A stretch of 64,000 nucleotides of DNA from Rhodocyclaceae bacterium (GCA_004379165.1 NKXK01000030.1:1-64000), one strand, 5' to 3'. Counted from the stretch's first letter, positions 36,302-44,055 are shown. A program made the numbers and translations. Notes: a model not told the origin generated them from the letters alone.

Positions 36302-37755
36302 GGGTTACCGACGTCAAAGCAAAGATATTTGATTTCGAGGTATTCGTCTATGCCATGTGACGAACCTTCGCGACCGAGGCCGGATTGCTTGATTCCGCCA
36401 AAGGGGGCGACTTCGTTAGAAATCATACCGGTATTGACCCCGACCATGCCGTATTCCAGTGCTTCGCCGATCCGCCAGCAGCGGCCGACGTCGCGGCTGT
36501 AAAAATATGCCGCGAGGCCGAATTCGGTGTCATTGGCCATTTGCACGGCTTCCGCCTCGGTATCGAAACGGAAAATTGGCGCCACCGGTCCGAAAGTCTC
36601 TTCACGCGCCACCTTCATGCTTGAAGTAACATCAGCCAGTACTGTCGGCTGAAAAAAGTTGCCACCGCGCTCATGGGGTGCGCCACCGCAGAGAACACGG
36701 GCGCCTTGGACGATGGCGTCGGTAACGTGAGCCTGGACCTTGGCCAGACCCGCGGCATTGATCAGCGGCCCCTGCGTGACGCCAGCCTCGTTGCCGGCGC
36801 CGACCTGAAGTTTACGGACGCGGTCGGCCAATTTGTTGGCAAATTCTTCGTAGATGCCCGCCTGCGCCAGAAAGCGGTTGGCGCAGACACAGGTCTGCCC
36901 AGTATTCCGGTATTTTGCGGCAATTGCGCCGTCGACCGCAGCATCGACATCGGCATCATCGAACACGATGAAGGGCGCGTTGCCGCCGAGTTCCAGTGAC
37001 AGCTTCTTGATCGTTGGCGCACATTGCGCCATCAGCAGCCGGCCAACTCCGGTCGAGCCGGTGAAGGAGAGCTTGCGAACGGTCGGATTGGCCGTCAGTT
37101 CGCCGCCGATTTCCGCTGGTTTTCCTGTGACCACGTTGAATACCCCGGCTGGAAAGCCCGCCTGTTCGGCAAGGCGGGCGAGTGCAAGTGCGGTCAGCGG
37201 CGTTTGTTCCGCTGGTTTGACCACCACTGGGCAGCCTGCAGCCAGACCGGGGGCCACCTTGCGCGTGATCATGGCCAACGGGAAATTCCACGGCGTAATC
37301 GCTGCGCAGACCCCGATGGGTTGCTTGATCACCATCAGGCGGCTGTTGCTGGCCGGGCTGGGAATGTGCTCACCGTAGGTCCGCTTGCCCTCCTCGGCAA
37401 ACCACTCGATGAATGAGGCGCCATAAATGACCTCGCCGCGAGCCTCGGCCAGCGGCTTGCCGCATTCGGCAGTGATCAGCTGCGCCAGATCGTCGGCGTT
37501 TTCGATAATCAGCTTGAACCAGGCTTGCAGCAATTGACTGCGGCGCTTGGCGGTCAGTGTGCGCCATGCCGGCCACGCGTTGTCGGCTGCGGTAATGGCG
37601 CGCCGCGTTTCGGCAGCACCACAGCGGGGTACGCTGGCCAGTGTCTGGCCGCTTGCCGGATCCAGAACCGGGAGGTGGCTGCCGTCATCGGCATCGACCC
37701 ACTGGCCGTTGATGAAGTTCTTATCAATCAGCAATTCCATGTTGCGCAAATTCAT
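36298..37755 (-). CDS. gabD: NAD(P)-dependent succinate-semialdehyde dehydrogenase
   Basis: The 485-residue aldehyde dehydrogenase has FNGQW-like INGQWVDADDG near the N-terminus, NFPLAMITRKVAPGLAAGC, the catalytic glutamate in LELGGNAPFIVF and the catalytic cysteine in GQTCVCANR. These details fit GabD, which oxidises succinate semialdehyde to succinate, more than betaine-aldehyde or phenylacetaldehyde enzymes. ATG 37755 and ATG 37740 are both possible starts. It is divergent from the NlpC/P60 gene, with 62 bases between starts. No GABA transaminase gene is adjacent. Confidence 0.9.
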   Translation of the reverse strand: MNLRNMELLIDKNFINGQWVDADDGSHLPVLDPASGQTLASVPRCGAAETRRAITAADNAWPAWRTLTAKRRSQLLQAWFKLIIENADDLAQLITAECGKPLAEARGEVIYGASFIEWFAEEGKRTYGEHIPSPASNSRLMVIKQPIGVCAAITPWNFPLAMITRKVAPGLAAGCPVVVKPAEQTPLTALALARLAEQAGFPAGVFNVVTGKPAEIGGELTANPTVRKLSFTGSTGVGRLLMAQCAPTIKKLSLELGGNAPFIVFDDADVDAAVDGAIAAKYRNTGQTCVCANRFLAQAGIYEEFANKLADRVRKLQVGAGNEAGVTQGPLINAAGLAKVQAHVTDAIVQGARVLCGGAPHERGGNFFQPTVLADVTSSMKVAREETFGPVAPIFRFDTEAEAVQMANDTEFGLAAYFYSRDVGRCWRIGEALEYGMVGVNTGMISNEVAPFGGIKQSGLGREGSSHGIDEYLEIKYLCFDVGNP

Positions 37756-37817
37756 GGCCTTGAAAAATCCTGTAAAAACGTTAAGTTACAGCTTGTGTTC
37801 AAGAATTTGGATTAACA

Positions 37818-38321
37818 ATGCTGCATCGTGCCGGTCTTCTCGCGCTTACGATCATTCTGAGCTTGCTGGCGGCTTGCGGCAGTCCGTCACCGCGTGAGGC
37901 AGTAGTAGCAGATACTATACCGCAAGCCTCCCGCCCCGCTGTGCCACAGGGCAACGAGGTGGTGCTCTATGCGCTGGGACTGATCGACACAGGTTATCGC
38001 TTTGGCGGCAAGAACCCGGAGGCTGGTCTCGATTGCAGTGGCATGGTGAGCTATATCTACGAACAGGCGCTGGGTTTGGCGATCAAGGGCAGTGCCGCCG
38101 ATATTGCACGTCGTGGCAAATCGGTTAGTCGCAGCGACTTGCGGCCGGGTGATCTGGTGTTTTTCAATACGCTCAATCGCCAATTCTCGCATGTTGGCAT
38201 CTACCTCGGTGACGAGCGTTTCGTTCACGCGCCATCAGCCAATGGCCGTGTCCGTATAGACCGGCTCAGCGACCGCTACTACTCCCAGCGTTTCGAGGCG
38301 GCACGCACTTTCTTCGACTGA
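37818..38321 (+). CDS. NlpC/P60 family lipoprotein peptidase
   Basis: The 167-residue protein has a lipoprotein signal (LLALTIILSLLAACG; lipobox LAAC). The NlpC/P60 domain has catalytic Cys in GLDCSGMVSYIY, the His region in FSHVGIYLGDERFVHAP and RPGDLVFF. It is predicted to cleave peptide cross-links or stems in peptidoglycan. It would be lipid-anchored in the outer membrane. It resembles the short NlpC/Spr-type hydrolases of betaproteobacteria. Confidence 0.92.
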   Translation: MLHRAGLLALTIILSLLAACGSPSPREAVVADTIPQASRPAVPQGNEVVLYALGLIDTGYRFGGKNPEAGLDCSGMVSYIYEQALGLAIKGSAADIARRGKSVSRSDLRPGDLVFFNTLNRQFSHVGIYLGDERFVHAPSANGRVRIDRLSDRYYSQRFEAARTFFD

Positions 38322-38341
38322 GCAGGATGGCTCAGCTGAAC

Positions 38342-39157
38342 TCAGGCATTGTCTTCGGCCACCTGCGTTACCATCGTCCGGATGGTGTCGAGGTCGTCAG
38401 GTGATATTCCCAAGTAATCCAGCGCTCGCTGGAACAGCATTTCGCCGACTTCCAGGTCTGGTTCGCCCTTGATTTCGGCGAACAGATGTTCCGCAACATG
38501 CGTTACCGCGATGAACGAATGAGCCCCGCCTGGCAGGCTCCGATCCGGCAGGTCGTAAGCATCCTCTTTGTGATGAAAGCGGATGGTCTGGCCAAGAATC
38601 TTCGGCAAGCCCCAGTTGCGGACGAGCAGGGAGCCGACAATCGGGTGCGTACATTGGAAGAGTTCCGCTCCTGCACTAATCCGCATCTTCTTCTTACGGT
38701 CGCAGGTTTCCAGAACCTTGGCGTATTCCGGGAAACGCTTCATCATCAGCGGAATTGCCGCGTCATGGAAGAGCGTGTTGGTGTAGGCAGCATCCGGAGA
38801 AATGCCGTATTGCTTGCGGGCGATCATGCTCGACGCAACCGCCATTTGCGTTGTCCGCCGCCAGAATTGCACCAGCCACGCTGCCGCCAGCCCTGTGATG
38901 CTGGCCTTGAGTGCAGCGGCGACAACAACGCAAACAATATTCTTGGTGCCGAGACGATCAACCGCCTTGCGGACGCTGGAAATTTGCGAACCACTGCCGT
39001 AAAGCGGTGAATTCGCCAGTTTCAATGCAGTAGCCGACATGCCGGGGTCGCTGGAAATAACGTCGGCCAGATGCTTGATGTCCAGTTCGTCCTTTTGCGC
39101 TTCTTACATCGCATCCGTGACAACGCCGGGGCAGGCCGGAATGCCGACCGACGCCAT
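38342..39157 (-). pseudogene. HDOD-domain gene broken by a nonsense codon
   Basis: The open part from ATG 39040 encodes an HDOD domain (LKLANSPLYGSGSQISSVRKAVDRLG, YTNTLFHDAAIPLMM, IRFHHKED) of 232 residues. The family N-terminus lies in the same frame upstream but is cut by TAA at 39104-39106 (minus strand). Before it stands VMASVGIPACPGVVTDAM; after it EAQKDELDIKHLADVISSDP. No good start codon is seen for the upstream part, which stays open to 39223. A shortened product from 39040 is possible but would lack the first helices of the domain. Confidence 0.75.
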
Positions 39158-39315
39158 CACCTTCTGGACGTCGTCGTGAGAAAGTTCGTGATGTTCGCCT
39201 TGCCTAGTGATTCTCGCGTCTTTTTAATTTGTGTGACTTGTGGATTTTGCATTTAGCATATCTTTCAGGTGGAATGGACGCAAGCCCGGGCTCAGGGTAG
39301 AATTCATATCCCCGC

Positions 39316-39392
39316 GCGCCCGTAGCTCAGTTGGATAGAGTACAAGCCTCCGAAGCTTGGGGTCGCACGTTCGATTCGTGTCGGGCGCGCCA
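39316..39392 (+). tRNA. tRNA-Arg (anticodon CCG)
   Basis: A 77-base cloverleaf with acceptor stem GCGCCCG pairing with CGGGCGC and an encoded CCA. The D arm is AGCTCAGTTGGATAGAGT, the anticodon loop CTCCGAA (CCG reads CGG) and the T arm contains TTCGATT. A strong terminator follows 8 bases later. Confidence 0.95.
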
Positions 39393-39400
39393 GAATATCA

Positions 39401-39434
39401 ATGGGTTAGGTGACTTTCACCTAACCCATTTTTG
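39401..39434 (+). terminator. Rho-independent terminator of tRNA-Arg
   Basis: ATGGGTTAGGTGA-CTT-TCACCTAACCCAT is a perfect 13-bp stem followed by TTTTT. A group II intron 5' end begins 4 bases after this stem and T tract. Confidence 0.93.
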
Positions 39435-39437
39435 TTG

Positions 39438-39790
39438 GTGCGCCCAGCATGGGCGCACTCCTGCGGGTTTAAGTCCCGCCGTAAGTTGATCACGACGAAC
39501 GAAGTGAAGCGCAACTGCGTGAGGGTGACCGAGCGTGGGAAGGAAGCGTGGATCGTAATCTGTGAGCCGATGGACACCTCGGTCCCCCCTTGTGGGGGAA
39601 GAACCGGATAGAAGGCGTTACCGAGCAGGGCGAGCGGGCCAATGACTGCGAAGCTCTTGTGATCAAGGCGAAGTGGCGTAAATCCGGCGGTTGTGCAGAG
39701 AAGGAGTGCGTTCTTACCTGGGGAGATCTCGCCTTGTGCCTGAAAGGGCGACGCTGTGAATCGGAGCGAGAAGTCATAGATGGTCGCCCC
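39438..39790 (+). mobile_element. Group II intron remnant (5' ribozyme part)
   Basis: GTGCGCCCAGCATGGGCGCA at 39438-39457 is the characteristic 5' end of a bacterial group II intron. It is followed by typical domain I sequence (GGGTTTAAGTCCCGCC, GTGACCGAGCGTGGGAAGGA, GAGCCGATGGACACC) and later GAGCGAGAAGTCATAGATGG near the usual start of the intron-encoded protein. No reverse transcriptase frame and no domain V/VI are found, so the 3' part is lost. The position directly behind a terminator hairpin is the target preference of class C introns. The right boundary is approximate. Bases about 39790-40003 hold no gene I can support. Confidence 0.72.
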
Positions 39791-40003
39791 AGTTTTGCCA
39801 AGCCTTCAATTGATGATGAAGAGGAAGGTGGAGATTGCAGCCATAGATTACCGTGTCCGCCCCTCGACCTGCTGAGCATGTGGCACACCGAGATAGAGGG
39901 CTGGATGCTTGAGCAGGCTGGCCTTGAGCAGGCGAAAGAAGATGCCAGGCCGGGATTGAAGGCACTTGCTTGATAATCGAAACGCTACGCTATACACTTA
40001 ACC

Positions 40004-40282
40004 ATGATTAAGAGTTTCCAACACAAGGGATTGCAGGTCTTTTTCGAGACAGGAAGCAAAGCCGGAATCCAGCCACATCATGCCGCTCGTTTATCACGCC
40101 AGTTAGTTCGACTTGATGAGGCGAAGGCACCAGAGGATATGAACGCACCAGGTTGGAAGTTGCATGGATTGAGCGGCAACCTATCTGGTCATTACTCGGT
40201 AACGGTCAACGGTAACTGGCGCATGACCTTTCGATTTGAAAACGGCGATGCTGTGTTGGTTGATTATCAGGATTACCACTGA
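40004..40282 (+). CDS. higB: HigB-type mRNA interferase toxin
   Basis: This 92-residue RelE/HigB-fold protein shows the family pattern. IKSFQHKGLQVFFETGSKAG is followed by ARLSRQLVRLDEA, PGWKLHGLSG, YSVTVNGNWRMTFRF and the C-terminal VDYQDYH. The toxin is expected to cut mRNA at the ribosome. The gene precedes its antitoxin, the usual HigBA order, with an 11-base gap. Base use in this zone is less GC-rich than in the flanking core genes, in line with acquisition. Confidence 0.93.
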   Translation: MIKSFQHKGLQVFFETGSKAGIQPHHAARLSRQLVRLDEAKAPEDMNAPGWKLHGLSGNLSGHYSVTVNGNWRMTFRFENGDAVLVDYQDYH

Positions 40283-40293
40283 GAGGTATTGAA

Positions 40294-40608
40294 ATGACCC
40301 GAATGTTTAACCCGCCGCACCCCGGCGAAACCTTGCGCGAGGATGTCTTACCCGCCCTTGGCATGACCGTAACCGCTGCTGCCGAACAGCTTGGTGTAAC
40401 CCGTGCTGCCTTTTCCCGTGTGCTGAATAGTCGTGCTGCCATCTCGCCGGAAATGGCACTGCGTATTGAGGGCTGGCTGGGTATCGAGAACGGGGGGCGG
40501 GCTGACCTGTGGATTGCGCAACAAGCCGCTTATGACTTGTGGCAAGCGCGGGAAGCCGGTGCGCCTGTTGTGCAGAAGGCATGCATACAGGGTAATACCG
40601 TAGCCTGA
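40294..40608 (+). CDS. higA: HigA-type antitoxin / transcriptional repressor
   Basis: The 104-residue protein has the HigA N-terminus (FNPPHPGETLREDVLPALGM). A helix-turn-helix follows (TVTAAAEQLGVTRAAFSRVLNSRAAISPEMALRIEGWLG, about 27-66), then AYDLWQAR near the end. It should neutralise HigB and repress the operon. The start has GAGAGG upstream. The 189 bases after it (to the BLUF gene) hold only short frames and a possible decayed mobile-element end. Confidence 0.93.
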   Translation: MTRMFNPPHPGETLREDVLPALGMTVTAAAEQLGVTRAAFSRVLNSRAAISPEMALRIEGWLGIENGGRADLWIAQQAAYDLWQAREAGAPVVQKACIQGNTVA

Positions 40609-40796
40609 CGGAATCAGGCAGAGGGGGCCTTCTTCAGCACAACCTGGGACGCACTTACACGAAAGGTGTGAGATGGAATGTTCATCGACCGTCAAACTGC
40701 TCGAAAATTTCTGGAAAAAACCATTGGACCCCGGCGTCCACCCAAAATCCCCCATTGATGGCCATATACCCCCGGTTGCTTAATCAGCCGCTTTCT

Positions 40797-41228
40797 TTAG
40801 ACGTTGTTGCCGGAAATTAAGCTTTTCATCAGCGACAAGGCTGACCCGTCTGTTTCGACTGCCTTTGCATTGAACTTACCTGACAGCAGATGTGCATGCT
40901 CGGGATGCTTTTGTACATCAGCAGCGGTTAGCCGCTTGAAACCCATTGCCCACTCTGCGAACTCCCGACTTTCAATGGCTTCCTTCATGATTAGGATAAT
41001 TCCAGAGTGCCTGGGGTCATCGGAAATTTTGGCGTACGTAGCATTAACGCTCGCTTCTTCGCCTTCGAGTACCTGCATGAAACTGCCGGCAGCGTAGAGC
41101 AGCATGCCGGTAATACCGTTTTTCATGTTGTTCCGCACAGACGCGGTAAGAATTTCGTCAAGCTCTACATCACTAAGTGGCTTAGTGGCAGCGCTGACAT
41201 ACACCAACTGCACCAATCCCATATCCAT
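40797..41228 (-). CDS. Short BLUF-domain blue-light photoreceptor
   Basis: The 143-residue protein is almost only a BLUF domain (about 4-100). The flavin-site residues are kept: Tyr10 in LVYVS, Asn34 region in NNMKNGITGML, Gln52 in SFMQVLEGEE and Trp93/Met95 in EWAMGF. The remaining 40 residues form the usual capping helices and no output domain is fused. Blue light would switch it to signal to an unknown partner. ATG 41222 (MGLVQLVY) is an alternative start. It is isolated between a toxin-antitoxin pair and tRNA genes, and no partner gene is adjacent. Confidence 0.92.
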   Translation of the reverse strand: MDMGLVQLVYVSAATKPLSDVELDEILTASVRNNMKNGITGMLLYAAGSFMQVLEGEEASVNATYAKISDDPRHSGIILIMKEAIESREFAEWAMGFKRLTAADVQKHPEHAHLLSGKFNAKAVETDGSALSLMKSLISGNNV

Positions 41229-41420
41229 CAGAATTCCCCAATTTTTTATGCGGATATTCTACAGCTCAGCTTGAGACGAGCAAACTAAACACGTTGCATC
41301 GTGTTTCTTTGCCATAGTCTTCGGGGCGCTATGGGCAGACTCACGTAATGGTTACAGGGCAAAGTACTTGCAAGCCATTGAAGGAAAGTGGCTACATGGT
41401 GGCTACACGAACTGTATGAA

Positions 41421-41449
41421 GCAAAAAGCCCCGTCCGAGGACGAGGCTA
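41421..41449 (-). terminator. Rho-independent terminator of the tRNA-Lys pair
   Basis: On the minus strand AGCCTCGTCC-TCG-GGACGGGGCT-like sequence forms a stem with one mismatch and is followed by TTTTTGC. It ends transcription of the two tRNA-Lys genes. The remaining bases 41229-41420 show no gene. Confidence 0.8.
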
Positions 41450-41464
41450 AGTGCTTGTTTATTC

Positions 41465-41540
41465 TGGTGGGTCGTGAGTGATTCGAACACTCGACCTACG
41501 GATTAAGAGTCCGCTGCTCTACCAGCTGAGCTAACGACCC
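41465..41540 (-). tRNA. tRNA-Lys (anticodon CTT)
   Basis: The minus-strand 76-base cloverleaf GGGTCGTTAGCTCAGCTGGT... has an anticodon loop CTCTTAA (CTT), a T arm with TTCGAATC and an encoded CCA. It lies 15 bases after the second tRNA-Lys in the same transcript. Confidence 0.96.
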
Positions 41541-41555
41541 AGAATCTCTGTTTTC

Positions 41556-41631
41556 TGGTGGGTCGGGCGAGATTCGAACTCGCGACCAACGGATTAAAAG
41601 TCCGCTGCTCTACCGACTGAGCTACCGACCC
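41556..41631 (-). tRNA. tRNA-Lys (anticodon TTT)
   Basis: The minus-strand 76-base cloverleaf GGGTCGGTAGCTCAGTCGGT... has an anticodon loop CTTTTAA (TTT) and an encoded CCA. It is first in the two-tRNA transcript, with a near-consensus promoter just upstream. Confidence 0.96.
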
Positions 41632-41649
41632 GACCTACAGAGAGCGCGC

Positions 41650-41678
41650 ATTATAGGTGGGTCGGGGCGTTGAGTCAA
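41650..41678 (-). promoter_or_regulatory. Sigma-70 promoter of the tRNA-Lys operon
   Basis: The minus strand shows TTGACT (41678-41673), a 17-base spacer and TATAAT (41655-41650), followed by a GC-rich discriminator GCGCGC. This is typical of stringently controlled stable-RNA promoters. Confidence 0.9.
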
Positions 41679-41817
41679 CGAAAACGGAAAATTGTGAAGA
41701 TATGTTGGCTGGGCTGGCGCCGGGTCGATGAGTCGCTAGAATCCGATCAGGCATTTGGCATCGCGCCGTTGCCTTTCCGGTCATCGTCGGTTGGCGAGTT
41801 ATTTGACGAGCTGCATC

Positions 41818-42402
41818 ATGACTGATCAGAATATTTCGCGTTATCAGGACATTATCGTCACCACCGCCACGGATGTGGGTCTGATGGTGCTGGCGGCGAT
41901 CGCCTTTTCGGTGCTTGGCCGCTGGCTGATCGTTTTGCGGCCGCTCAAGGTCGGGGATTTGGTCACGGTGGCCGGGCTGACCGGGACAGTGACCGAGTTC
42001 GGCCTGTTCGCGACGACGATCAACGCGCCGGACAATGTCTCGACGGTGGTTGGCAACAACAAGATCCTTGGCGACTCGATCCCGAGCTTCACCCACAACC
42101 CCTTCCGTCGCGTCGATCTGAAGTGCCAGTTGTCCGGTGCGGCGGATCACAAGGCGGCGATGCAGCTGCTCCGCGAGAAAATCGCCACGATCCCGGATGT
42201 GCTGGCCGAGCCGAAGGTCGATGTGTAAATTCTGGATTTCACCCTGGTCGGCCCGGTGTTGGCTGTGCGTCCGTACTGCCACACGGATCACTATGGGCAA
42301 ATGTATTTCGACTGCAACCGGGTGATTCGCGAGGCTCTCGTCGAAGCGGGCTTCCCGGTGCCGATGACGGCGCAGAACGTGATCGTCAGCCAGTCGGCCT
42401 GA
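41818..42402 (+). pseudogene. MscS-type mechanosensitive channel gene with deletion and nonsense codon
   Basis: The frame starts MTDQNISRYQDIIVTTATDV and reaches GRWLI in the first membrane region. It then jumps directly to IVLRPLKVGDLVTVAGLTG of the beta domain. Roughly 80-90 codons including the pore helix TM3 are therefore missing. A TAA at 42226-42228 interrupts the C-terminal domain (AEPKVDV*ILDFTLVGPVLA). Coding-like sequence continues in frame to TGA 42400-42402 (VREALVEAGFPVP-type end). With no pore helix it cannot form an MscS channel. Confidence 0.85.
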
Positions 42403-42404
42403 TG

Positions 42405-42436
42405 TCTGCGGTCGACCTGAAAAAACGCCCAAAAAA
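42405..42436 (+). repeat. Dispersed TGCGGT-N17-A-rich element, copy 7
   Basis: TGCGGT at 42407-42412, 17 bases, then CAAAAA at 42430-42435. It begins 5 bases after the MscS pseudogene stop and runs into a terminator. Confidence 0.65.
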
Positions 42437-42474
42437 GAAAAACGCCGTTCGCTTGATCGCGAACGGCGTTTTTC
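42437..42474. terminator. Bidirectional terminator
   Basis: AAAAACGCCGTTCGC at 42438-42452 pairs perfectly with GCGAACGGCGTTTTT at 42459-42473. A and T tracts on both sides let it work for the MscS remnant (+) and the HhH gene (-). Confidence 0.93.
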
Positions 42475-42485
42475 TTGGCGTGTGC

Positions 42486-43481
42486 TTACAGCGTCAGGGC
42501 AGCGCGCAGCTTTTCCAGCAGCTTCTGGCCCATGCCTTTGGCGCGAATGACATCTTCCAGTTTGGCATAGGGGCGGGCGGCAACGATGGCTGCGGCCAGC
42601 GGCTTGCTGATGCCCTTGATGGCTGCGAGCTCCTTGGCGCTTGCCTTGTTGACTGAGACGGTATTGGCGGCGCTTGGGGTCGCCACCGGCTTGGTTTCCT
42701 TGACCGTGGCTTTGGCCGGTTTTTCCTTCACCGTATCGTGCGCCGGCGCCGGTGTTGCTGAAGCGCTGACCGATGGGCGGGCGAGACTACGGTAATCCCG
42801 AGTCAGGTAGCCTGCCGGTGTCCATTCGCGCAGCATCAGTGTCAGGTGACCGGTCGCGGGCAGGGGGGCGGCCGGAACGGTGTATTGGCAGTCCAGCCAG
42901 GCGTCTTCGCCAGCGAGTGTCCCCAGGACGAGACTGGCGACCGGGGTGCCACTCCAGGCACCGCCGGTATAGGGCTGGTCGAGTGCCCACAATTCGAGCG
43001 CGAGAGTGCCGCTGATGTTGTCTGCGGGGCGCGGGTTGGCAATGCGGGCGATGTCGAAGCGGATCATGCCGTCATCAAAGCCGCTGCAGACCGTGCCTTG
43101 CAGGCGCGGCTGGATGAAACTGGCGGGTTGCGGGTAGCTGGCACCGTCTTCGATGGCAGGTTCCTCACCCGGCATTTTCGAGACCAGCAGCATGGAAATG
43201 ATGTGCGGCCCGGCGCTGGCGGGTGGGCAGGCGGTCGTGCTGCCGCTGATGTTGTGACAACCGCTGCCATTGATCGCCAGCTGGCCAAGAGGCAGTTCGG
43301 CGATTCGGATGCCTTCGTCTGTCCACAGTTGCAGCGCCCACAACTGACCGCAGAGGCGGGATTCGTCACAGAGAATTTCGGCGTTGAGGTGGGCGAGATC
43401 GCCGTCGAAGCAGTAACCGTGAGATTGGCCGAGGCGGGCAACGGGCTGGCTGGCGCGAAGTGAAGCGAGCGAGAGGGTCAT
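42486..43481 (-). CDS. ComEA-type helix-hairpin-helix protein with duplicated N-terminal domain
   Basis: The 331-residue protein ends in a ComEA-like HhH module (about 272-331: VSVNKASAKELAAIKGISKP, RPYAKLEDVIRAKGMG). Before it is a Lys/Pro/Ala linker (about 235-270). The first 230 residues look like two copies of one beta-rich domain. Compare CGQLWALQLWTDEG...AELPLGQLA with SGTLALELWALDQP...ASLVLGTLAG, each followed by cysteine-containing strands. No signal peptide is seen. The HhH part suggests nucleic-acid contact; the role of the repeated domain is unknown to me. A TATAAT (minus, 43520-43515) lies 34 bases upstream of the start. Confidence 0.75.
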   Translation of the reverse strand: MTLSLASLRASQPVARLGQSHGYCFDGDLAHLNAEILCDESRLCGQLWALQLWTDEGIRIAELPLGQLAINGSGCHNISGSTTACPPASAGPHIISMLLVSKMPGEEPAIEDGASYPQPASFIQPRLQGTVCSGFDDGMIRFDIARIANPRPADNISGTLALELWALDQPYTGGAWSGTPVASLVLGTLAGEDAWLDCQYTVPAAPLPATGHLTLMLREWTPAGYLTRDYRSLARPSVSASATPAPAHDTVKEKPAKATVKETKPVATPSAANTVSVNKASAKELAAIKGISKPLAAAIVAARPYAKLEDVIRAKGMGQKLLEKLRAALTL

Positions 43482-43567
43482 GGTGGCGAAAATTGAGAAT
43501 GCGAAAGGGCGCGCATTATAGGCAGCCTTTCATGACAAATATACGTTGTTGACGCTCTTTTTTTGAA

Positions 43568-43584
43568 TGCACAAATTTGGTGCA
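43568..43584. promoter_or_regulatory. NtrC-type palindrome in the 43.5 kb intergenic region
   Basis: TGCACAAATTTGGTGCA matches 11 of 12 conserved NtrC positions. A partial second site, TGCACCATCACGGGGCG, is at 43665-43681. Neither strand shows a properly spaced -24/-12 promoter nearby, so the target is unclear. Confidence 0.6.
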
Positions 43585-43681
43585 AGTTGTTGTTTTTACG
43601 ACAATCGTCAGGTGCTTCGCAGGCCGTGGCTTAGCCGTCATTGCTACCATTTGTCATGCAGGTTTGCACCATCACGGGGCG

Positions 43682-43716
43682 TGCTGCGGTGAACCCGGTT
43701 TTTGGTCAAAAATCAG
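43682..43716 (+). repeat. Dispersed TGCGGT-N17-A-rich element, copy 8
   Basis: TGCGGT at 43685-43690, 17 bases, then AAAAAT at 43708-43713. It lies 22 bases before the YkgJ-like start and shares GGTGAACCCGG with copies 2 and 3. Confidence 0.75.
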
Positions 43717-43734
43717 GATCTGCGACAATGGGTC

Positions 43735-44022
43735 ATGGCCGATAACGACTTTAGTTCCTCGTCAGTAAGCATGGCGATCCCACATGCCTGCCGCCCCGGT
43801 TGCGGCGCCTGCTGCATTGCGCCGTCGATCTCTTCGTTGAACAAGCCGGCAGGCGTGGTCTGTGTTCATCTCGATGGCCATCTGCGCTGCCGGATTTTCG
43901 GCCGGCCCGAACGGCCGGAATGTTGCAGCGGCCTGCAGCCGTCGGTCGAAATGTGCGGCGAGAGTCGCGAGCAGGCGCTGCGCTGGCTGACGGATCTGGA
44001 GGCGCTTACGCGTCCGGGATAG
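43735..44022 (+). CDS. YkgJ-family cysteine cluster protein
   Basis: The 95-residue protein has the YkgJ pattern of conserved cysteines: [43 protein letters not shown] and [10 protein letters not shown]. The cysteines probably bind zinc or an Fe-S cluster. Function in vivo is not established. ATG 43735 ([10 protein letters not shown]) and ATG 43771 ([10 protein letters not shown]) are both possible starts; the latter fits family length best. Confidence 0.87.
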   Translation: MADNDFSSSSVSMAIPHACRPGCGACCIAPSISSLNKPAGVVCVHLDGHLRCRIFGRPERPECCSGLQPSVEMCGESREQALRWLTDLEALTRPG

Positions 44023-44055
44023 TAGAATGCGGCCTCTCTCGTTTGGCTGCATCCC

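Noticed and set aside
39590-39973. 127-codon frame after the group II intron 5' end as an intron-encoded protein
   Set aside because: It shows no reverse-transcriptase or maturase motif and overlaps ribozyme sequence.
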